From CAG-390 sp045531455 (GTDB taxonomy: Bacteria; Bacillota; Clostridia; Oscillospirales; CAG-272): a stretch of 52,032 bases of DNA. The position numbers and the translations under genes are program-made. Of this stretch, positions 16,147 through 24,908 are shown piece by piece. Below the pieces are notes generated by a model, which worked only from the letters and a program-made list of their open reading frames with translations, was not told the DNA's origin and ran no database searches. The stretch lies in contig JAZSEA010000058.1 of assembly GCA_045531455.1 (NCBI GenBank), positions 1 to 52,032 of the forward strand, given 5' to 3'. Every line of letters begins with the position of its first letter. The first letter of the stretch is position 1.

Positions 16147-17151
16147 TTAATCAATTTTAACAATCAACTTTCCGAATCTCGAAAGCTTCGGATCCATAAA
16201 TTCCTCTGCGGCTTCCTCCATAGTAAGCTCGCGGTGGATGATCTTCGACGTATCAAGCATACCCGATGCGAGAATGCGGACGGCGCGCTCGGTGGTGTAG
16301 GGATTGATGTATGACGTTTTGATCGTCAGCTCCTTGATGAAGGCATCGTAGAGCGAGATCGGAGTGGTCTTTGCCGAATCGGCAACGCCGAACATTACAA
16401 CGGTCGCGCCGCGTCCCGCGATTGCGAGTGCGGTAAGCTGTGCCGAGGTGTTTCCGACACATTCTATGACCTTGTCGACGTTATATTTTGCGGCATAATC
16501 TTCGATCTTTTTCTCATCCTTCGAGCAGATGAAGAGATCTGCGCCGAGCTCATACGCGAGCCGTTCCTTCGTTTCGTCGTATTCAACGACAATTATCTCT
16601 CCCGCTCCCGCAGATCTGATAAGCTGGATCATGATCGTACCGATCGCGCCGAGACCGACGAGTGCTACGCGCTCACCGTGACGGACCCCGAGGAGGTCAG
16701 CACCTCGCAGACAGCAAGCCACAGGCTCTGCAAGTGCCGCGTCGCGGAGAGAGAGCTTTTCGGGAATATGATATACGTTTTCAACGGGAGCGTTTATGTA
16801 TTCCGCCATGCCCTTGACGACGCCGCGGCTGTTCTTGCAGAAAGCCTTTTTGCCGTCCTTGCAGAACTCGCATTTGCCGCAGCCCCAGTTGGGATCAACG
16901 GTCACGCGGTCGCCCGCTTTGAATTCTGTGACACCCTCTCCGACCTCGGAGACGATGCCCGATATCTCGTGTCCGAGTGCAACGGGATAGGTCACGGGTC
17001 TCGTGTTCTTTTTGCCGCTGACCTTGTGGTGGTCGCTTCCGCAGATACCGCAATACGCGATCTTTACTCTTACCTCGCCCGACGCAAGCTCCTTGAGAGG
17101 AAGCTCACCGACTGCTACGTTCCCGGGACCGTATAAAACCACTGCCTTCAT
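16147..17151 (-). CDS. zinc-dependent medium-chain alcohol/polyol dehydrogenase
   Basis: Cytoplasmic NAD(P)-dependent dehydrogenase of 334 residues. Catalytic zinc ligands are in CGICGSDHH and GHE. The structural zinc motif has four cysteines (CGKCEFCKDGKKAFC). The Rossmann motif is GLGAIG, followed by VVEYDETK; the acidic residue after the second strand suggests NAD preference. It resembles sorbitol, threonine or butanediol dehydrogenases; the substrate is not clear. AGGGGA precedes the ATG. It lies 12 bases downstream of the pantothenate kinase gene and is likely cotranscribed with it. Confidence 0.88.
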   Translation of the reverse strand: MKAVVLYGPGNVAVGELPLKELASGEVRVKIAYCGICGSDHHKVSGKKNTRPVTYPVALGHEISGIVSEVGEGVTEFKAGDRVTVDPNWGCGKCEFCKDGKKAFCKNSRGVVKGMAEYINAPVENVYHIPEKLSLRDAALAEPVACCLRGADLLGVRHGERVALVGLGAIGTIMIQLIRSAGAGEIIVVEYDETKERLAYELGADLFICSKDEKKIEDYAAKYNVDKVIECVGNTSAQLTALAIAGRGATVVMFGVADSAKTTPISLYDAFIKELTIKTSYINPYTTERAVRILASGMLDTSKIIHRELTMEEAAEEFMDPKLSRFGKLIVKID

Positions 17152-17163
17152 TATTTTTCCCCT

Positions 17164-18021
17164 TTACTGCAATGCCGCACCGATAACTGTGCCGAACTGC
17201 GACATTTCAGGAACGATGAAGTTCACTCCGAAGGTGGGCGCAAGACTTGCAAGAGTATCGCAAACCGGCTTGATCGAGGTCAGATTTCCGCACATAACAA
17301 TGTCCTTGATGCCAAAGGAGCGTGCCGCAAAGATCGACATCATTGCAACCGTCTCGGAGACCATATTGAAGATGCCGAGTGCGATATCCTTCTTTGACGC
17401 AAGGTCGGAAAGGTTACCGAAGTTCGATGCGGTGAGATTCTCGTTTACACCCTTGAAGGTGCCGGATTTTGAGATATCCTTGATGCGGAGGTCGACCTGA
17501 CCGAGATCGCCGCCCTCCGAGATCTGCTCGAGATGCTCGATCGAGCCGATGCCGAGCATCTTTCTCGAGAGACCGAGGATGGTGCCGCCTCCGACACCTG
17601 TACCGCCGAGATAATCGGTTACCGCACCATTTTCCGAACGCTTGGCGTGAATGATCGCGGTGCCGGTTCCGAGGCTTACAACGATCGCTTCGTCGAGCTC
17701 CGAAAGATAAAGACCGCCGATGCCCGTGCTTGCAAATTCTGAAACGCTCTTGCATTCGCGGTTGTAGATAGTCGTTCCGATCGCGCGGCTTCCCGCGCCC
17801 GTCATCATAATGCGGTCGATCTCGTCGAGTGACAGCCCGTTCTCAAGAGTGAACTTGCCGAAGGCACCGTAGATCGATGTCACGGGGTCTGTCGCCTGAA
17901 CGAACATGGGGGAGAGAAGTCTTCCGCCGGGTGCAAAGCCGACGATCTTCGTAGTGCTTCCTCCGACGTCTATTCCGACGACGGTCTTCTTATTATCGGG
18001 TTTAATGATATAATCAGCCAT
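17164..18021 (-). CDS. coaW: type II pantothenate kinase
   Basis: Phosphorylates pantothenate in the first step of coenzyme A synthesis. It has the ASKHA-fold phosphate loops VGIDVGGSTTK near the N-terminus, VSLGTGTA and GGTGVGGGT, and the FGxxIGAA-like C-terminal end (FGTVIGAALQ). The ATG at 18021 (285 residues) is preferred over one 13 codons upstream at 18060. The upstream ATG begins only six bases after the -10 box, so it would be at or before the transcription start, while GAGG stands nine bases before 18021. It probably forms an operon with the dehydrogenase. Confidence 0.85.
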   Translation of the reverse strand: MADYIIKPDNKKTVVGIDVGGSTTKIVGFAPGGRLLSPMFVQATDPVTSIYGAFGKFTLENGLSLDEIDRIMMTGAGSRAIGTTIYNRECKSVSEFASTGIGGLYLSELDEAIVVSLGTGTAIIHAKRSENGAVTDYLGGTGVGGGTILGLSRKMLGIGSIEHLEQISEGGDLGQVDLRIKDISKSGTFKGVNENLTASNFGNLSDLASKKDIALGIFNMVSETVAMMSIFAARSFGIKDIVMCGNLTSIKPVCDTLASLAPTFGVNFIVPEMSQFGTVIGAALQ

Positions 18022-18066
18022 TATTCTTGTCCTCACGGCAAAAATTTCATTTTTATTCATACTGAT

Positions 18067-18095
18067 ATTATATCAAACTATTGCAAAAAAATCAA
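18067..18095 (-). promoter_or_regulatory. promoter of the pantothenate kinase operon
   Basis: Minus strand: TTGATT (18095-18090), a 17-bp spacer, then TATAAT (18072-18067). Its -35 box lies inside the spacer of the divergent promoter at 18081-18109. Confidence 0.7.
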
Positions 18096-18109
18096 GTCTG
18101 TGATATAAT
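18081..18109 (+). promoter_or_regulatory. promoter of the HAD-IIA phosphatase gene
   Basis: TTGCAA (18081-18086), a 17-bp spacer ending TGTGA, then TATAAT (18104-18109). It overlaps the divergent pantothenate kinase promoter, so the two polymerases probably compete. Confidence 0.7.
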
Positions 18110-18144
18110 ATTTAAGAAAATACTTAATAAAACGGAGAAGAAAA

Positions 18145-18966
18145 ATGGCATTCAAGAATCCCGATACTGCAATTCTCAATGAAAAAGAGCTCTATATCTT
18201 TGATATGGACGGCACGATCTATCTCGGCTACAACGTTTTCCCCTTCGCTATCCGCTTCATCAATAACCTCCGCGCAGCGGGCAAGCGCGTTCTTTTCTTT
18301 ACAAACAACGCATCCCACACCTCCGATTTCTACGTTCAGAAGCTCTCGAAGCTCGGTTTTTCTCCCACACGTGAGGAGATCATGACCTCGGGCGACGTAA
18401 CCATCGAGTTCCTCCGCCGCCACCGTGATGGCAAGAGCGTATATCTCGTAGGAACCGACGAGCTCGTTGAAAGCTTCAAGGACGCGGGCATCAATATGCT
18501 CACGGGCGACGAGGAGAAGGCTGACATCGTCGTTACCAGCTTTGACACCACCATGACCTATAAGAAGATGGATGACGCCTGCCGTCTCGTTCGCGGCGGT
18601 GCTGAATATCTTTCCACTCACCCCGATTTCAACTGCCCCACCGAGACAGGATTTATCCCCGACAGCGGCGCGATCGCGGCTTTCGTAACCGCATCGACGG
18701 GCAAGACCCCCACCTACTTCGGCAAGCCCTACCGTGAGACCGTCGAGATGATCAGCGAGGCAACAGGAGTTTCGGTTGAGAAGATGTGCATCTTCGGTGA
18801 CAGACTCTACACCGATATCGCACTCGGCAAGAAGCACGGCGTAACCGCAGTTCTCGTTTACTCGGGTGAGACCACTCCCGAGGACGTTGAGGCTGCTACC
18901 GTAGCAGAGAAGCCCGATTACGCATTCCCCTCGCTCGACGAAGTCGATCAGGTAATGTTTGGATAA
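18145..18966 (+). CDS. HAD-IIA family phosphatase (NagD-like)
   Basis: Cytoplasmic Mg-dependent phosphatase of 273 residues. HAD motif I is FDMDGTIYLG (catalytic Asp20 and Asp22), motif II FFTNNASHT, the cap is of the C2a type, and motif IV is GDRLYTDIALG. Relatives dephosphorylate sugar phosphates, nucleotides or glycerol phosphates; the substrate here is unknown. CGGAGAAG precedes the ATG. It is monocistronic, with a terminator directly after it. Confidence 0.88.
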   Translation: MAFKNPDTAILNEKELYIFDMDGTIYLGYNVFPFAIRFINNLRAAGKRVLFFTNNASHTSDFYVQKLSKLGFSPTREEIMTSGDVTIEFLRRHRDGKSVYLVGTDELVESFKDAGINMLTGDEEKADIVVTSFDTTMTYKKMDDACRLVRGGAEYLSTHPDFNCPTETGFIPDSGAIAAFVTASTGKTPTYFGKPYRETVEMISEATGVSVEKMCIFGDRLYTDIALGKKHGVTAVLVYSGETTPEDVEAATVAEKPDYAFPSLDEVDQVMFG

Positions 18967-18978
18967 TATCTTTTATAT

Positions 18979-19021
18979 AAACGGATACTCGAGATCATTG
19001 CGGTCAAGAGTATCCGTTTTT
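18979..19021 (+). terminator. terminator of the HAD-IIA phosphatase gene
   Basis: AAACGGATACTC (18979-18990) pairs with GAGTATCCGTTT (19008-19019), followed by TTT. Confidence 0.8.
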
Positions 19022-19043
19022 TCAATAAAAAACGTCTTTTGTC

Positions 19044-19072
19044 TTGAACAATTTATTGAGTTATGTTATAAT
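19044..19072 (+). promoter_or_regulatory. promoter of the Gfo/Idh/MocA gene pair
   Basis: TTGAAC (19044-19049), a 17-bp spacer and TATAAT (19067-19072), 38 bp before the start codon. Confidence 0.65.
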
Positions 19073-19110
19073 ATAAACAATTCTTCTGTGTACCGAAAGG
19101 AAGTGCTCTT

Positions 19111-20370
19111 ATGAAAGAAATAATCAATATTGGATATATCGGACTCGGACGCCGCGGCCGCGGAATGCTGAAGGCGTGTTTTTCGCAGATGAAGGACGTC
19201 AATGTCAAGACTATTTGTGACGTCTCCGAGGAACGCATTGAAATGGGTAAGCAGCTCGTTCTCGAAAAAGGCGGATACACCCCCGCTTCGACCATGGATT
19301 ATCACGAAATTATTGCCGATCCCGAGATCGACGCGGTTGTAATTATGACGGGCTGGAGCGGTCGAATTGCTATTGCAAAGGAATCGATGCTCGCGGGCAA
19401 ATATACCGCCATCGAGGTCGGATGCGCAGATACGCTTGACGAATGCTTTGAGCTTGTGCAGACTTACGAAGAAACCGGCGTGCCCGTTATGATGCTTGAA
19501 AACTGCTGTTACGGCCGCCGTGAGATGATGCTTCTGAATATGATCAAGCAGGGACTCTTCGGCGAGATCGTTCACTGCACGGGCGGATATCAGCATTATC
19601 TTCCCGACGAGGATCTGTTCAGAAACATAGATACCGAAAATCCTCCGCATTACAGACTGCCGCACTATATCAAGGAAAACCGAGAGAATTACCCGACTCA
19701 CGAGCTCGGCCCGATTTCGAAATTCCTTTCGATAAACCGCGGCAACCGTATGGTTCGTCTTAATTCGATCGCGAGCAAGAGCGTTGCGCTGAACGAGTAT
19801 TCCGCGCAGAGATTCGGTGCTGACAGCAAATATGCGGCGATGGAATACGCACAGGGCGATATCGTCAACACGATCATCACCTGCGCGAACGGCGAGACCA
19901 TTCTTCTGACGCTGGATACTACTCTCCCTCGTTCGCACTATTCGCGTAACATCTCTGTTCGCGGAACGAAGGGTATGTCGATGGAGGATCGCCGTGTTGT
20001 CTATCTGCACGGTATCACGCCCGAAAAAACTCAGGATAACGAGGCGGAATTCTTTGAAAAATATGATCACCCGCTCCACCGTGAGTATGAGGCAATGGGC
20101 ACTCGCGGCGGTCACGGCGGAATGGACTGGCTTGTTTCCCGTGCTTTTGTTGAAAGTGTGAAAAACGGCACCGATACGCCTATCGATGCTTATGATACAG
20201 CCGCTTGGCTCTCGATCGGTTGCCTTTCCGCGGAATCGATCAAGCGGAACGGCGCACCCGTTGATATCCCCGATTTCACAAACGGTAAGTGGAAGGACCG
20301 CGCACCCGCCGTCAAGGGCAAGTACTGCCTTGATGAAATAGTTGAGGATCTTTCAACGCCGATATTTTGA
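19111..20370 (+). CDS. Gfo/Idh/MocA-family oxidoreductase
   Basis: A nucleotide-dependent sugar or cyclitol dehydrogenase, or glycosidase of the NAD-dependent type, of 419 residues. The N-terminal Rossmann domain starts IGYIGLGRRGRGML. The region MTGWSGRIAIAKESMLAGKYTAIEVG corresponds to the nucleotide-binding and catalytic-Lys segment, here ending IEVG instead of the commoner EKP. Length, and the central HGGMDWLVSRAFVE region, resemble the subgroup related to alpha-N-acetylgalactosaminidase-type GH109 proteins; that resemblance is tentative. AAAGGAAG precedes the ATG. The second family member follows after nine bases. Confidence 0.85.
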   Translation: MKEIINIGYIGLGRRGRGMLKACFSQMKDVNVKTICDVSEERIEMGKQLVLEKGGYTPASTMDYHEIIADPEIDAVVIMTGWSGRIAIAKESMLAGKYTAIEVGCADTLDECFELVQTYEETGVPVMMLENCCYGRREMMLLNMIKQGLFGEIVHCTGGYQHYLPDEDLFRNIDTENPPHYRLPHYIKENRENYPTHELGPISKFLSINRGNRMVRLNSIASKSVALNEYSAQRFGADSKYAAMEYAQGDIVNTIITCANGETILLTLDTTLPRSHYSRNISVRGTKGMSMEDRRVVYLHGITPEKTQDNEAEFFEKYDHPLHREYEAMGTRGGHGGMDWLVSRAFVESVKNGTDTPIDAYDTAAWLSIGCLSAESIKRNGAPVDIPDFTNGKWKDRAPAVKGKYCLDEIVEDLSTPIF

Positions 20371-20379
20371 GGTGAACTT

Positions 20380-21552
20380 ATGGCAAAAATATATAACATC
20401 GGTATCATCGGTTTCGGCTCACGTGCGCGCGGAATCTGGGAGAAGAGCATTATGCCATACTCGGAGACCGAGGGCAACGACAAGTGCCGCCTCGTTGCGA
20501 TAGTGGACGTTCGCCCGGAGGAAGAGCTTCGCGCAGAGCTTGAGGTGTGCGGCGCGACCGATGCGCGCATCTACCGCGATCCCGTGGAGATGTACGAGAA
20601 CGAAAAACTCGACGGAACCATCATCGGGACCCGTTGCTCGCTTCATACAAAAATGGCACTCATCAACGCACGCTACGGTATTCCCGTGTTGCTCGAAAAG
20701 CCTGTTTCAACCACCGACGAAGACCTTGCCGCACTTGAAGGCATTCTTGATACGATGGATGAAAAGACGCTGATCTCCTTTCCGCTTCGCGTCGCCCCCC
20801 TTGCCGTCAGAGCAAAGGAGATCATCGACACGGGCATTCTCGGCAAGATCAGCCAGGTTCAGGCGATCAATAACGTTCCCTACGCAAGAGGATATTATCA
20901 CGGCTGGTACCGCGACGAAAACGAGACTGGCGGGCTCTTTTTGCAAAAATCTACGCACGATCTTGATCTTATACAGTTTATTCTCGGCGAGCCGAAGCCC
21001 TTTATGATCAGTGCCACCGAGTCAAAGCTGATCTTCAAGGGAGATATGCCCGCGGGACTTAAATGCAAGGATTGCGAGCGGCGCGAGAGCTGTCCCGAGA
21101 GCGATATCAACGTTGCGACTTACGGCGACAGATATGCGGTCCGTGACAACTGTTGCTTTGCCGTTGATACGGGCAACCACGACAGCGCTTCGATCATCGT
21201 TCAGTATGAGGGCGGACTGCACGCTGTTTACAGTCAGAATTTCGTTGCAAGAAAGGCGGCGGGCAGACGCGGTCTGCGCATCATCGGCTACAACGCAACT
21301 CTCGAATTCGAGTTCAATTCAAAGTGCATTGACATCTTCTATCATAATGAAAACAAGACCGAGCATATCGACATGACCGACCTTTGTCAGCATTCCCACG
21401 GCGGCGGAGACAGAAGGATGGTCGATGCCTACGTAAAGATGCTCGGCGGTGAGAGATCGCCCGCGCCGCTCTCCTACGGCATTCTTTCGGCAAAGCTTTG
21501 CCTTGCCGCGAAAAAGTCTGCTCGCGACAATGTTTTTGTTCGGATAGATTGA
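20380..21552 (+). CDS. Gfo/Idh/MocA-family oxidoreductase with internal cysteine cluster
   Basis: 390 residues. The Rossmann domain begins IGIIGFGSRARGIW and the family EKP motif is present (LLEKPVSTTDEDL). KSTHDLDLIQFILG is the usual substrate-side helix. An inserted CKDCERRESCPESD segment (about 228-241) and nearby NCCFAV give five or six closely spaced cysteines, which could bind a metal. Such a cluster is known in some members of the family. GAGGTGAA precedes the ATG. Cotranscribed with the preceding paralogue; together they may carry out successive steps on one sugar or inositol. Confidence 0.87.
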   Translation: MAKIYNIGIIGFGSRARGIWEKSIMPYSETEGNDKCRLVAIVDVRPEEELRAELEVCGATDARIYRDPVEMYENEKLDGTIIGTRCSLHTKMALINARYGIPVLLEKPVSTTDEDLAALEGILDTMDEKTLISFPLRVAPLAVRAKEIIDTGILGKISQVQAINNVPYARGYYHGWYRDENETGGLFLQKSTHDLDLIQFILGEPKPFMISATESKLIFKGDMPAGLKCKDCERRESCPESDINVATYGDRYAVRDNCCFAVDTGNHDSASIIVQYEGGLHAVYSQNFVARKAAGRRGLRIIGYNATLEFEFNSKCIDIFYHNENKTEHIDMTDLCQHSHGGGDRRMVDAYVKMLGGERSPAPLSYGILSAKLCLAAKKSARDNVFVRID

Positions 21553-21577
21553 CAAAACCGCCATTTTGAAGTATAAT
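21549..21577 (+). promoter_or_regulatory. consensus promoter of the EamA-rqcH unit
   Basis: TTGACA (21549-21554), a 17-bp spacer and TATAAT (21572-21577): both boxes match the sigma-A consensus exactly. The -35 box overlaps the stop codon (21550-21552) of the upstream dehydrogenase. Confidence 0.75.
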
Positions 21578-21607
21578 TAGTCGATATCATAATCGAGGTA
21601 GTGACAA

Positions 21608-22537
21608 ATGTTACTTTTGCTTCCCACAGGCTTGCTTCTTGCAGTTTCCTTCCTTTTCAATGTGGCAACCGTAGTAGTCAAAAAGCTTTATAACAAGACC
21701 GCTCCCGCAGGTAAGGAGAGCAATTGTTTTTATAACACCTGTATGAGCTTCGCTTGCCTTGTGTTTATTTTGATCTTTTCGATCGATCCGACGGCTGCTG
21801 ACCCATTCGGAGCAATAACCGATTTTTCATTTGCCTCCGCAGGTCTCGGAGTCCTTTTCGGAATTCTTGTGCTGGCACAGAGCTATACTTATATGTGGGC
21901 TCTTGAGATCGGTCCCTTTTCCTACACGAGCGTTATCGTGTCTCTTGCGAGCCTTATCGCGGCACTCAGCGGAATCTTCTTCGGTGAAAGCATTGATATT
22001 TATCAGTACGTCGGAATGGGCATTATGGTATTTTGCATTGTATTCTCGACTGATAAAAATAACGGAGGACGAAAGTCTTCGCTTAAATGGCTTCTGATCG
22101 CGCTGATCTCGTGCGTGACAAACGGTTTGGTAGGTGTTATGCAGAAGATCCATCAGAACACGGAATATTCCGCGCAGAGCACGGCTTTTCTCGTTTCTGC
22201 ATTTGCATTTATGACTATGGTTTCGGCACTCATCTGGCTTTTTGAACGCAAAAAGTCGGGCGCGGAACGCTTTGATCCCAAAGCGCGCCAAACGGCTTTC
22301 GCTCTTATTAGCGGAGCGACCTTTGCCGTTCCGCACGTTGCTAATCTCTACCTCGCGGGAGCTATGCCCTCTGCGGTGTTTTTTCCGATCATCAATACGG
22401 GCGGACTGATCCTGACCCTTCTGGCGGCAACCCTTCTTTTCAAGGAAAAATTGACCCGTCTGCAATGGCTCGGCATCGCGCTCGGTCTTATTTCAAGTTT
22501 GTTTGTAAGCGGAACGGTATCCGCTTGGATAGGATAG
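21608..22537 (+). CDS. EamA/DMT-family permease
   Basis: Integral membrane protein of 309 residues with about ten hydrophobic segments in two repeats, typical of drug/metabolite exporters. It lacks the histidine tail of the other EamA protein in this window. GAGGTAG precedes the ATG. rqcH starts three bases after its stop. The substrate is unknown; placement after the dehydrogenase pair might mean export or uptake of a related metabolite, but a separate promoter stands between them. Confidence 0.83.
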   Translation: MLLLLPTGLLLAVSFLFNVATVVVKKLYNKTAPAGKESNCFYNTCMSFACLVFILIFSIDPTAADPFGAITDFSFASAGLGVLFGILVLAQSYTYMWALEIGPFSYTSVIVSLASLIAALSGIFFGESIDIYQYVGMGIMVFCIVFSTDKNNGGRKSSLKWLLIALISCVTNGLVGVMQKIHQNTEYSAQSTAFLVSAFAFMTMVSALIWLFERKKSGAERFDPKARQTAFALISGATFAVPHVANLYLAGAMPSAVFFPIINTGGLILTLLAATLLFKEKLTRLQWLGIALGLISSLFVSGTVSAWIG

Positions 22538-22540
22538 TTT

Positions 22541-24301
22541 ATGGCATTTGATGCAGGTTTTCTCTCGGCGGTGCTTGCCGAGATCAGGATTTCCGCAGTC
22601 GGCGGAAGAATAGAAAAGGTATATCAGCCTCGGGCGGATGAGATCGTTCTGCAGATGCGCGGACGTGAGGGCGGAAAGAAGCTCCTTTTCCGTTGCGGAG
22701 CATCCGATCCGCGCGTGTCTTTTACCGAAAATATGCGCGACAACCCCGCCGTGCCGCCCTCGCTCTGTATGCTTCTGCGCAAGCATCTCGGAGGAGCGTT
22801 TCTTACCGACGTGCGTCAGGAGGGATTTGAGCGTGTTGCGGTCTTTGAATTCGGAACCCGCGATGAAATGGGATTTGATTGCAAAAAACTCCTGATTACG
22901 GAGATTATGGGTAAAAACTCGAATCTCATTTTCGCAAACGAGGACGGCAGAATAATCACCGCCCTCCGAACAGTTGATTTCACGACCTCTCGCCTCCGTC
23001 AGATCCTTCCCGGTATGAGATACGAAATGCCTCCCGCGCAGGAAGGGAAGAGCGATCCGCTCACGGAGACTATGGAGGGCTTCATTTCCCGTCTTACGTC
23101 TGCACCGTGGGAGCAAAACGCGGCAAAGTTTATCAATCAGAATTATCTCGGAGTCGCGCCCGTGGTCGCACGCGAGATAGTTTTCAGAGCTGTCGGTGAT
23201 ATATCAGCCGATTGCGGAAGTATCGATCCCGTTCGCCTCTGGCAGGTCTTCTCGGGCGTTTTCAGCGACGTCAGAGAGGGCAGATTCGTGCCGTCGGCTG
23301 TTTATGACGGCAACCGACCAATCGAATATTCATTTTTGCCGCTGACGCAGTATCCGATCGAAGCACAGCGCACGTATGAGAGCTTCGCAAAGCTCCTTGA
23401 CAGCTATTTCGGGGAGCGTGACCGTGCCGCACTCGTCACCGACCGCGCATCCGACCTCAAGCATACCGTCTCGTCGGCGATATCGAGAGTCCTCCGTAAG
23501 ATTGAGGCGCAGAACGCCGAGCTTGCAGAGTGCGAGCAGGGCGAGGATTTCAAGCGCGACGCAGATCTGATCGTCGCGAATATCTACCGTCTCAAGAAGG
23601 GCGACGGAGAGGTCAGACTCACCGATTATTCCGAGATGACGGAGGACGGAGAGTTCCCCGAACGAGCCATCAAGCTCGATACAAGGCTTTCACCCTCTGA
23701 AAACGCGCAGAAGCTCTATAAAAAGTACAATAAATGCAACACAGCCCGCCGTGAGCTGACGCATCAGCTTGAGCTGGCAAATGCCGAGGCTGATTATCTC
23801 TACACCGTCCGCGACGCGCTTTCGAGAGCCGAGACGGGCGCGGATCTTGCGGGACTCCGCCACGAGCTTGAAAGCGGCGGCTATCTCAAGCAAAAGAAAG
23901 GCGCGGCACCCGCAAAGTCGGTAAAGAACCCTCCTCTGCGATATATCACGACGAACGGCTACGAGGTCCTCTGCGGCAGAAACAATCTTCAGAACGAGGA
24001 GATCACCTTCAAGACCGCGGCGAAGGACGACTATTGGTTCCACGCAAAGGGCGTTCCGGGATCGCACGTGCTGATGAAGACCGACGGCGAGGAGCCGCCC
24101 GCGCTCGATATGACCGAGGCGGCAGAGATCGCGGCGTTCAACTCGACCGCGGAGGGCAACAATATCCCCGTAGACTATGCCTTCGCAAAGCATATCAAGA
24201 AGCCCTCGGGAGGCAAGCCGGGACTTGTAATTTATCATACAAATTATACCGCATACGTCACTCCCGACCCCGAGCGTATTGCAGCTATGCGGCAGAAGTA
24301 A
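22541..24301 (+). CDS. rqcH: RqcH/NFACT-family ribosome quality-control protein
   Basis: Binds stalled 50S subunits carrying peptidyl-tRNA and directs alanine tailing of the stuck peptide. Older annotations call the family fibronectin-binding protein. At 586 residues it has the NFACT-N domain (about 5-250, with PPSLCMLLRKHLGG), a helical coiled-coil middle (about 280-430) and the C-terminal NFACT-R domain (about 465-575, with DDYWFHAKGVPGSHV and AAEIAAFNSTAEGN). At the position of the Asp97-Arg98 pair described for Bacillus subtilis RqcH it has Glu97-Arg98. The Shine-Dalgarno sequence is weak and translation is probably coupled to the EamA gene three bases upstream. Confidence 0.92.
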   Translation: MAFDAGFLSAVLAEIRISAVGGRIEKVYQPRADEIVLQMRGREGGKKLLFRCGASDPRVSFTENMRDNPAVPPSLCMLLRKHLGGAFLTDVRQEGFERVAVFEFGTRDEMGFDCKKLLITEIMGKNSNLIFANEDGRIITALRTVDFTTSRLRQILPGMRYEMPPAQEGKSDPLTETMEGFISRLTSAPWEQNAAKFINQNYLGVAPVVAREIVFRAVGDISADCGSIDPVRLWQVFSGVFSDVREGRFVPSAVYDGNRPIEYSFLPLTQYPIEAQRTYESFAKLLDSYFGERDRAALVTDRASDLKHTVSSAISRVLRKIEAQNAELAECEQGEDFKRDADLIVANIYRLKKGDGEVRLTDYSEMTEDGEFPERAIKLDTRLSPSENAQKLYKKYNKCNTARRELTHQLELANAEADYLYTVRDALSRAETGADLAGLRHELESGGYLKQKKGAAPAKSVKNPPLRYITTNGYEVLCGRNNLQNEEITFKTAAKDDYWFHAKGVPGSHVLMKTDGEEPPALDMTEAAEIAAFNSTAEGNNIPVDYAFAKHIKKPSGGKPGLVIYHTNYTAYVTPDPERIAAMRQK

Positions 24302-24349
24302 ATTTCACAAAAAAACTTCAAAAAAGTCAAAATATTTTCCTGAAACCTA

Positions 24350-24378
24350 TTGCAATCAGGAAAGATTTGTGGTATAAT
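24350..24378 (+). promoter_or_regulatory. promoter of rpsT
   Basis: TTGCAA (24350-24355), a 17-bp spacer ending TGTGG, then TATAAT (24373-24378). The leader of about 65 nt contains a short possible stem, GTATTCG (near 24391) with CGGATAC (near 24421). Confidence 0.7.
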
Positions 24379-24450
24379 ATTCAACTGTGAAGTATTCGTA
24401 GCGTAACCTCTCAGGCGTAACGGATACATAAAAATAGGGAGGTGAATCTG

Positions 24451-24714
24451 TTGGCAAACATTAAGTCCGCAAAGAAGCGTATTCTTGTAATCGAGAAGAA
24501 GACTCTTAAGAACAAGATCGCTCGCACCAAGATGAAGACTATCATCAAGAAGTTCTATGCTGCTGTTGAGTCGGGTGATAAGGCTGCTGCTACCGAGGCA
24601 TACAAGGTTGCAGTTAAGTGTGTTGACCAGGCTGCTGCTCGCGGTATCATTCATAAGAATGCCGCAGCTCATAAGAAGAGCCAGTTTACACTCGCCCTCA
24701 ACAAACTCGCGTAA
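24451..24714 (+). CDS. rpsT: 30S ribosomal protein S20
   Basis: Small-subunit protein binding 16S rRNA, 87 residues, rich in Lys and Ala; the sequence begins MANIKSAKKRI as in other S20 proteins. The start codon is TTG at 24451, with GGGAGG at 24437-24442 eight bases upstream. A GTG three codons earlier falls inside the Shine-Dalgarno sequence and is rejected. A TTG or UUG start is common for rpsT in other bacteria and is part of its autoregulation in E. coli. Monocistronic. Confidence 0.96.
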   Translation: MANIKSAKKRILVIEKKTLKNKIARTKMKTIIKKFYAAVESGDKAAATEAYKVAVKCVDQAAARGIIHKNAAAHKKSQFTLALNKLA

Positions 24715-24725
24715 ACCTGAATATA

Positions 24726-24765
24726 GAAAAAGGGATGCAAGTCGTGCTTGCAGCCTTTTTCTTTT
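24726..24765 (+). terminator. terminator of rpsT
   Basis: AAAAAGG and TGCAAG pair with CTTGCA and CCTTTTT around a five-base loop, followed by CTTTT. Confidence 0.85.
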
Positions 24766-24841
24766 ATAGACGAAAATACGGCTGAATCGTACCTCGTAAT
24801 TCAATTATATTAAAAAAATGTTGAATTTTGATATATATATA

Positions 24842-24870
24842 TTGACAAAAAATGATGAACGAGGTATAAT
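24842..24870 (+). promoter_or_regulatory. consensus promoter of the LamG-phosphoesterase gene
   Basis: TTGACA (24842-24847), a 17-bp spacer ending GAGG, then TATAAT (24865-24870); exact consensus boxes. Confidence 0.75.
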
Positions 24871-24908
24871 ACTTTTAACCCCCAATAATACAGGAAAGGA
24901 TTATTTAT

